A stretch of DNA of 64,000 nt from Ogataea parapolymorpha DL-1 (Eukaryota > Ascomycota > Pichiomycetes > Pichiales > Pichiaceae). The notes beneath the pieces were generated by a model. It saw only the letters and a program-made list of their open reading frames with translations. It was not told the DNA's origin and did no database searches. A program made the position numbers and the translations under genes. The stretch covers positions 1,054,001-1,118,000 of the forward strand of contig NC_027860.1 of NCBI RefSeq assembly GCF_000187245.1, in the 5' to 3' direction. Below are positions 59,216 to 64,000 of the stretch, piece after piece (the stretch's first letter is position 1; every line of letters begins with the position of its first letter).

Positions 59216-59576
59216 ATGCATCCTGTGCTGGATAGAGAGCATTTTATGAGTTAGTATAATGCCTTTGTGGGGTTTGATTCATGGAACTAACTTGCAAGAA
59301 TGCGAAGACTTGATAGACGCTCTAGAAGAATGTCATAGAACGAGTTTCTTGGAGAAGGCCTTTGGGAAATGTAATATCGTTAAACAAGACTTGACCAACT
59401 GTTTGCATGAAAGCCGCCTTGCATCTGAGCGAGAAAAGATAAAGGAAAAGCGCAAGAAGGCAAAAGAGTTTGAGATGAAGAAGAAGAAACTCGAAGAAGA
59501 AGAGTACGGTAAGAACGCATATCTCAAGAAAGTTATTGAGATTGAATACGAGAAGAAGACCAAAGCTGGTCACTAG
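59216..59576 (+). CDS. CMC2: CMC2, twin CX9C mitochondrial protein, spliced
   Basis: Two exons, 59216-59249 and 59299-59576, encode 103 residues (S. cerevisiae Cmc2 is 109). Exon 1 gives MHPVLDREHFM, matching the MHPQLE...F start of Cmc2. The spliced protein has both CX9C pairs in the right place: C13/C23 and C36/C46. A charged helix with the family motif KLEEEEYGKNAYLKK follows. Cmc2 is imported into the mitochondrial intermembrane space through Mia40 and is needed for cytochrome c oxidase assembly. An unspliced frame from an ATG at 59259 also contains the cysteines, but its first 14 residues do not match the family. Confidence 0.85.
59250..59298 (+). other. 49-nt intron in CMC2
   Basis: Donor GTTAGT, branch site GAACTAAC, acceptor TTGCAAG (AAG). 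Retention gives ATG AGT TAG and stops. Removal joins A|AA to give Lys just before the first CX9C cysteine, in line with the family. Confidence 0.7.
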
Positions 59577-59618
59577 CGGAACTTGTACATATAGTTCATA
59601 CCATCTACTCCATCTTTA

Positions 59619-60276
59619 TTAATCCTGTCTCGATTTAAGATACCTTTTGATCACCTTGTCTTTCGTGATCACGTACACCACAGCTCCCCATCCGGAAAGA
59701 GCATCTCTATCGGCAGCGTTTAACAGAGCTTGTGAGATTGTTTCGAACAAGTCTTCTGGTTCGAGATCTGGCTCGTATAGCGACTCGCACATTCCGTAAA
59801 GCTGGTCAGTTGCAGTGCCCGAAACAACGAAATCTTTAGCGTAATCTATGCATCCAATGAAGTCAAACCCACAGATGAATGGCTTGCCAGTTTTGGAATT
59901 TATTCCTGCCACCAAAGGCCCCACGAACCATGGGCCAAATCGACGCTCATATAAGGATGATGACACAAGGTTAGCGAAGCTTTCTGGTTCGATTTCTCTT
60001 TCTTCTCTCATTTTATACAAATTGGTTTTCATTCTGAAGTTCTCATACACAGTGGTCACATCTGTTGCCAACCCTGTAAGTCCTAAGAAGACATGACCCA
60101 GCTGAAAGATCTTCTCAAAGTTGTTGGCGACTCCCAATGATTGGTTACCAAGTCTAAGATCACAGGCAATTGCAACACAATCTTTGCCCACCATGGCCAC
60201 AGCAGTGCCACCTAATCGGTTAGCTATTTACCTTGTCCATTCCACACTTACCATTTATCGACGAAGGATCAGACAT
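59619..60276 (-). CDS. PUP3: PUP3, 20S proteasome beta3 subunit, spliced
   Basis: Two exons, 60252-60276 and 59619-60211, encode 205 residues, exactly the S. cerevisiae length. The first eight residues (MSDPSSIN, then GG) are identical to yeast Pup3, which fixes the start and the intron. Core motifs are VAMVGKDCVAIACDLRLG, HVFLGLTGLATDVTTVYENF, SSSLYERRFGPWFVGPLVAGI and LLNAADRDALSGWGAVVYVI. Beta3 is a non-catalytic inner-ring subunit without a Thr1 nucleophile. The Thr after GG aligns to position 2, not to Thr1. A PACE-like box lies 38 bp upstream. It is convergent with CMC2. Confidence 0.95.
60212..60251 (-). other. 40-nt intron in PUP3
   Basis: Donor GTAAGT, branch site AGCTAAC, acceptor GATTAG. 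Retention leads to a stop (AGC TAA) within the intron. Removal joins G|GT to give Gly and reproduces the conserved SINGG start. Confidence 0.85.
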
Positions 60277-60313
60277 GTCTGGTATAACTTATTCTCGATG
60301 TTTTACAGTTTAT

Positions 60314-60322
60314 TTCGCCACC
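60314..60322 (-). promoter_or_regulatory. PACE-like element before PUP3
   Basis: On the PUP3 coding strand this reads GGTGGCGAA, one mismatch from the Rpn4 box GGTGGCAAA. It lies 38 bp upstream of the start codon, within the 115-bp gap to YEL1. Confidence 0.45.
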
Positions 60323-60391
60323 AGAAGATTTGAAAAAAGTCGCGTCGATCCAATTAAAAAAATTAAGTCGCTCCCTATCACTACAATAGCA

Positions 60392-62485
60392 TTATACAAT
60401 TTGGTCATTAAACATTTTGTGTCGTAATGTGATGGCCTTCTCGAGAATATCTGTATAGCATTTGAATCTGAGAAGCTCGTTATCAAGGTAATTGCGTTTG
60501 TTCACATAATTAGCTCTCATCACACTTACATTTCTCGTCACCAAATGCTTGTCTACCTTATCTGACCCGTGGAAAACTTTAGACAGTATACTGATCGTCC
60601 CCACGTTTTTTGCAGTCAACGAGTCTAGCTGCGGAATCAGTCTTTCCATTTCTTTTTGCTGTTTTAAAGCCAAACGTAATTCCTTATAGTGAGTCTCAAC
60701 TTTTGCAAGTTGTTCCGACATTTCAAGGTTGGTTGGCACAAGACCATTAGTGATGGGTATCCAGCTTGCAATCTTGAATCTAGAAAGGTGCTCCTCGCTT
60801 TCACGTATGTTGTTTGCCCTTAAAACTGACAATGTCTTCTCGGACCAACCAAAATCTAAGGACGACAGAGTTTCTGCTGGAGGGATAGAAGTCGACCTTG
60901 CTGCCCAAAAATTGCATGTATCAACAAACTCCTGAGCAGTCTCCGGGGTCCCAGCGCAGAAATAAGCACTGTAGTAACCATGGCAGTGATCAGCACTCGT
61001 AACTATATCTGGTACAGGTATATTCAAGTTCCAGTAAGTTTCAAGCCCAGTTCTTCTGCGAGCATTTCCATGCCGTTTGATCATCGACGTATAAACACGG
61101 GACTTTCTGTCAACAACTTGAGCAAAACAAGAGCAGAGGTTGATTGTGTTCACACAGGTTGCAAACTTCCACCATTGACCATCACCGAAGTTCCCAGCAT
61201 TTGAACCAGACTGATCAAATCTAAAAAACTTCAGCTCCCCTTCAAAAATGACGACAAAAAGGCTTTTCCAAGCGGGCTTGAATGCCGACAAAGAAAGCAT
61301 TCCAGTATAGCTATTTAGAAGTTTCTCTGGTAGAATAACACTTTGGATACCTTCCTTAGTCCAAGGTGGCCCTACGAGCTCTAATTGTAGGTCGTCGTTC
61401 TCCATATTATAATTGCCTCTCGGACCAGACCCCAGTGTTTGCTCATCTTTCAGAGGCTCAAAGTTTTCATCCAAGTGTTGCGAGTTGGAGCCAAACGAAA
61501 GCTTCTTGTTGTCACTGGTCTTATTCTTCAAATTGTTCTCCATCATAATCACTTTTGCAAAACCAAATGACTTTGTAGCATTCTCTGAGCTTGCTGGAGT
61601 AGTTTTATCTGTATCAGAAATATAGACAGAAGTCTGATCACTTTGTGACGATCTATTTTGGAAAATTGTGAATTCTGTATCATGGGAAGCAATGGAGTCG
61701 GTTCTGGAGTGCGAATTTGAAGGTTCAAATAAACTTAACTTCCGCTCTGAAATTCTTTCGTAGAACTTCTTGAGCTCATAGCGCAACCCATCAATATCTT
61801 CAATCGGAATTTGGTTTTGTTGTAATGCTTCGAAGGTGTTTTTGACGAACTTAGAGCGGCTGATCTTCTTTGTTTTTGCAATTTCCTCGGTATGGAGATC
61901 AGTGTTCGACAGGACTAAGGAATAGGCAGTCAAGTACACTCCATTCGAGTTCCCGTATAATTTTTTCGGCTTCACGCTGCTTGCATTGTAAAACCAACTA
62001 TCAGCAAAAGAGTCAAGTATCTTGTCAATGAATTGCGACTCACCTTTGAAAAATAGTTTACGGCACAAGACTCGTAAAGAGTCCAATAAGTCTGGATTCC
62101 ATGTGAACATGCTCATGTAGAAACATCGAACAATGTCGATATCCGTCTCTGACTCGTCCTGGTCTCTAAAACCTCCCCCGAGATACGCAAGGTAGTGTTT
62201 CTCTTGAATTCTGTGGTAACTTAGCTCAAAAAGCTCTTTGGCAACATCATACAGTTCCGCAAGTCTTTCATCAGAAGCAGTGCCTAGCAATTTGTTTTTG
62301 GTCAAAATGATATTAAGAGAACAAGATGGATCCCGTAACCTGGAAATCAACAAAGGATCGATTTTTTTGGTATTGAGCTGATCAGTGCTTTGCTTACTTC
62401 CCTGAAACTCGTGTGCAAGCCCCGTAGCGTTTTTCGGTGGCAAATTGTTAAGCTCCTGTCTCACAATCTCACAGTCTTCACTCAT
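60392..62485 (-). CDS. YEL1: YEL1, Sec7-domain Arf3 guanine nucleotide exchange factor
   Basis: The protein is 697 residues from the ATG at 62485 (S. cerevisiae Yel1 is 687). The extension to 62542 starts with TTG. A divergent Sec7 domain occupies about 40-260. The catalytic glutamic finger is seen as KLFFKGESQFIDKILDSFA (E149), and later NSNGVYLTAYSLVLSNTDLHTEE, the conserved second Sec7 motif. A disordered Ser-rich linker is followed by a PH domain at about 380-530 (KLLNSYTGMLSLSAFKPAWKSLFVVIFEGELKFFRF), and the C-terminus is helical. Yel1 activates Arf3 at the bud-site plasma membrane and so affects polarity and endocytosis. Confidence 0.85.
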   Translation of the reverse strand: MSEDCEIVRQELNNLPPKNATGLAHEFQGSKQSTDQLNTKKIDPLLISRLRDPSCSLNIILTKNKLLGTASDERLAELYDVAKELFELSYHRIQEKHYLAYLGGGFRDQDESETDIDIVRCFYMSMFTWNPDLLDSLRVLCRKLFFKGESQFIDKILDSFADSWFYNASSVKPKKLYGNSNGVYLTAYSLVLSNTDLHTEEIAKTKKISRSKFVKNTFEALQQNQIPIEDIDGLRYELKKFYERISERKLSLFEPSNSHSRTDSIASHDTEFTIFQNRSSQSDQTSVYISDTDKTTPASSENATKSFGFAKVIMMENNLKNKTSDNKKLSFGSNSQHLDENFEPLKDEQTLGSGPRGNYNMENDDLQLELVGPPWTKEGIQSVILPEKLLNSYTGMLSLSAFKPAWKSLFVVIFEGELKFFRFDQSGSNAGNFGDGQWWKFATCVNTINLCSCFAQVVDRKSRVYTSMIKRHGNARRRTGLETYWNLNIPVPDIVTSADHCHGYYSAYFCAGTPETAQEFVDTCNFWAARSTSIPPAETLSSLDFGWSEKTLSVLRANNIRESEEHLSRFKIASWIPITNGLVPTNLEMSEQLAKVETHYKELRLALKQQKEMERLIPQLDSLTAKNVGTISILSKVFHGSDKVDKHLVTRNVSVMRANYVNKRNYLDNELLRFKCYTDILEKAITLRHKMFNDQIV

Positions 62486-63413
62486 AACTGTCGGAAAACG
62501 AAAGAGAAGTTGAAAAAGGAGAAGGGCACACGATGGGTTCAAATCTTGAATTTCACTCTGGTATTTCCCTTCTTGGACGTAACTGCCTGCATCGATTACC
62601 TGTGTTAGATATTGCTAATGCAAGGTAAATGCAGACCAACAACGCTTACGAAGAGAGTGCTGAACGGGGAAGGCCCTGCAATTACCAGATCGAGATAAAT
62701 AAGCAGCATTATTACGTCGACAGGGGTTTATACAGTAATAAGCAGTTACGCGGATAATCGCTTTTTTTGAATCAGCGAAGATATTGCCAGATCATAGCTA
62801 TACATGCGAGTAGCTAAAAGCCCTTAAATCAGCATCTTTATGTTCCTTCAGGGCTATTGGCTGTTAAATTCTTTGACGAGTGAAGTAAAATCTGCGCGTA
62901 ATTTGGCAACGCGAAAACTGCACAAATCCTAAGATCACAGCGACATTGAGAAAAATTTCCTATTGTACAATGCCTATAGATTGTGATTATAATGTTTTAT
63001 TGTACAGACAAACAAACTTGGATTCATGCATAGATCGTGAGCATGACTATAAAAATGACTCGCCTCAATATTATTGGCATAGCATCAACTTAGACTTGAA
63101 GACAGAGGCCATGCGTAGCTCAACTAGAAACTGTTTTGCTCAAAGCTGGCTTCTGTGTTATAACAATGCGGTTGTAGAATTGACTAGCACGGTTTTCTCT
63201 TAGAACCCTGTTTAGGCCTGCATCCCCTATATATGACATAAGCTATGTTTCCAGTATTCTATCGTTTGCGGCATCTACCGTTTGGATTACTTGTGTGAGC
63301 ACGCATAGTTCCGCTGGTGGATCGACTTTTTGAAATTTTATCGACGCGCCGATCGCCGATTGTGCATTTTTCGCGTTGTTTATTTTTCGCTGGGGGTAAA
63401 AATTAAGTTAGCA
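62486..63413. other. Divergent promoter region between YEL1 and RAD51
   Basis: This is 928 bp. Motifs are ACGCGAAA (62909-62916), ACGCG (63344-63348) and TTTCGCG (63369-63375), all of G1/S (MCB/SCB) type. A forward frame around 62970-63203 (about 77 codons from an ATG, rich in Cys and Tyr) shows no family features and is not counted. No tRNA or repeat was recognised. Confidence 0.5.
63344..63375 (+). promoter_or_regulatory. G1/S motif pair before RAD51
   Basis: ACGCG (63344-63348) and TTTCGCG, the complement of CGCGAAA (63369-63375), lie 39-70 bp before the RAD51 start. MBF control of RAD51 is known in S. cerevisiae; here it is inferred. Confidence 0.45.
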
Positions 63414-64000
63414 ATGACCCAAGTCGCTGAAGTTAATCACACCATGTCCAACGAGCAGCAAAGTAGCATTGGCGAACAAGAGCTGGCCACGGGATACCAT
63501 GAGAGCATGGTCGCCGAAGACGATGAAGACTACTCTGCTGGGCCCGTCCCGATCCAGCAACTAGTTGGCAATGGGATCACGCCCCAAGATATCAAGAAGT
63601 TGAAAGAGGCGGGTTTTCACACTGTGGAATCCATCGCGTATACTCCCAAGCGACACATCGTTACCGTCAAAGGAATTTCTGAGCAAAAGGCAGACAAACT
63701 GCTCATGGAAGCGTCGAAGCTAGTGCCACTTGGGTTCACTACCGCAACAGAGTTTCATCAAAGAAGATCAGAGCTGATTTGTTTGACGACAGGTTCGAAA
63801 CAGTTGGATACCCTTTTGGGGGGTGGTATTGAGACAGGAGCTATCACAGAGGTATTCGGAGAGTTTAGAACTGGAAAGTCGCAGCTTTGCCACACGCTTG
63901 CCGTTACTTGCCAACTTCCTATTGATAATGGAGGAGGAGAGGGAAAATGTTTGTACATTGACACTGAAGGCACTTTTAGACCTATTCGACTGGTTGCCAT
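63414..64000 (+). CDS. RAD51: RAD51 recombinase, N-terminal part (cut by window end)
   Basis: An ATG at 63414 opens a frame that runs off the right edge; 195 complete codons are visible. The N-terminus is acidic and disordered to about residue 45. A helix-hairpin-helix domain follows ([20 protein letters not shown], then [17 protein letters not shown]). The RecA core begins with the polymerisation-type [11 protein letters not shown], the Walker A motif GEFRTGKS at 149-156 and the strand [12 protein letters not shown]. Rad51 forms the nucleoprotein filament that performs strand exchange in homologous recombination. The FTTA interaction motif and the canonical Lys in Walker A distinguish it as Rad51 rather than Dmc1 or a Rad55/57-type paralogue. 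Confidence 0.95.
   Translation, partial: MTQVAEVNHTMSNEQQSSIGEQELATGYHESMVAEDDEDYSAGPVPIQQLVGNGITPQDIKKLKEAGFHTVESIAYTPKRHIVTVKGISEQKADKLLMEASKLVPLGFTTATEFHQRRSELICLTTGSKQLDTLLGGGIETGAITEVFGEFRTGKSQLCHTLAVTCQLPIDNGGGEGKCLYIDTEGTFRPIRLVA

Noticed and set aside
59259..59576. Unspliced CMC2 starting at the ATG at 59259
   Set aside because: It keeps both CX9C pairs, but its first residues do not match Cmc2, whereas the spliced form from 59216 does.
60200..60211. Thr directly after Gly-Gly in the spliced PUP3 product, looking like a proteasome Thr1 nucleophile
   Set aside because: Aligned with catalytic beta subunits the Thr falls at position 2; position 1 is Gly, as in other beta3 subunits, so no active site is gained.
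62946..63203. 85-codon forward frame upstream of RAD51
   Set aside because: The true ATG is internal (62970), the sequence matches no family, and the region carries promoter motifs.

Overview
The window is nuclear DNA of a budding yeast. It holds about 32 closely packed protein genes on both strands, almost all with a recognisable Saccharomyces cerevisiae counterpart. CTG codons sit at invariant leucines (for example Leu69 of every ubiquitin unit), so CUG is read as Leu; this excludes the CUG-Ser and CUG-Ala clades. Together with gene content and moderate GC this suggests a Pichiaceae-type (Ogataea/Komagataella-like) yeast, but the species is inferred. I saw no rRNA or tRNA gene, transposon, CRISPR array or viral element.

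Layout: 0-10.7 kb: RRP12 (3' part), TAF3, MET13, a Van1/Anp1 mannosyltransferase, an OCA5-like TBC protein, PRP19. 10.8-19.7 kb: an ENT4-like epsin, the ten-unit polyubiquitin gene UBI4 and the proteasome scaffold gene ECM29. 19.7-32.7 kb: a 1.3-kb non-coding stretch, an RNA-binding protein (RIE1-like), a micro-ORF directly before SNU71, a DDB1/CPSF-A-type beta-propeller protein, FYV7 and a large PPR-like mitochondrial protein. 32.7-44.7 kb: SPC3, SWF1, a DNF-type flippase, a SPO71-like PH protein and PEX7. 44.7-64 kb: SPT21, RER2, a GPI-type wall protein, PUP2, GCN5, ADE6, a SPOUT methyltransferase, NIT2, an FMP46-like protein, MTC1, CMC2, PUP3, YEL1 and the 5' part of RAD51.

Five small genes (FYV7, RER2, FMP46-like, CMC2, PUP3) read correctly only if one very short 5'-proximal intron is removed (33, 32, 32, 49 and 40 nt). 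Each has a GT donor, a CTAAC/CTAAT branch site and a stop codon shortly after the donor if retained. Two of them appear to use an AAG acceptor. Spacing is extreme: divergent start codons lie 45-78 bp apart, one divergent pair may share a CATG, and one convergent pair has overlapping stop codons.

Functional threads: ubiquitin-proteasome genes (UBI4, ECM29, PUP2, PUP3), three of which carry exact or near-exact Rpn4/PACE boxes; splicing factors (PRP19, SNU71, possibly the beta-propeller protein); G1/S-type promoter motifs before SPT21 and RAD51. The most striking single observation is ubiquitin unit 9 of UBI4. It carries K27E, K29E, Q41R and K48M, while all other bases of a 912-bp duplicated block match its sister copy.
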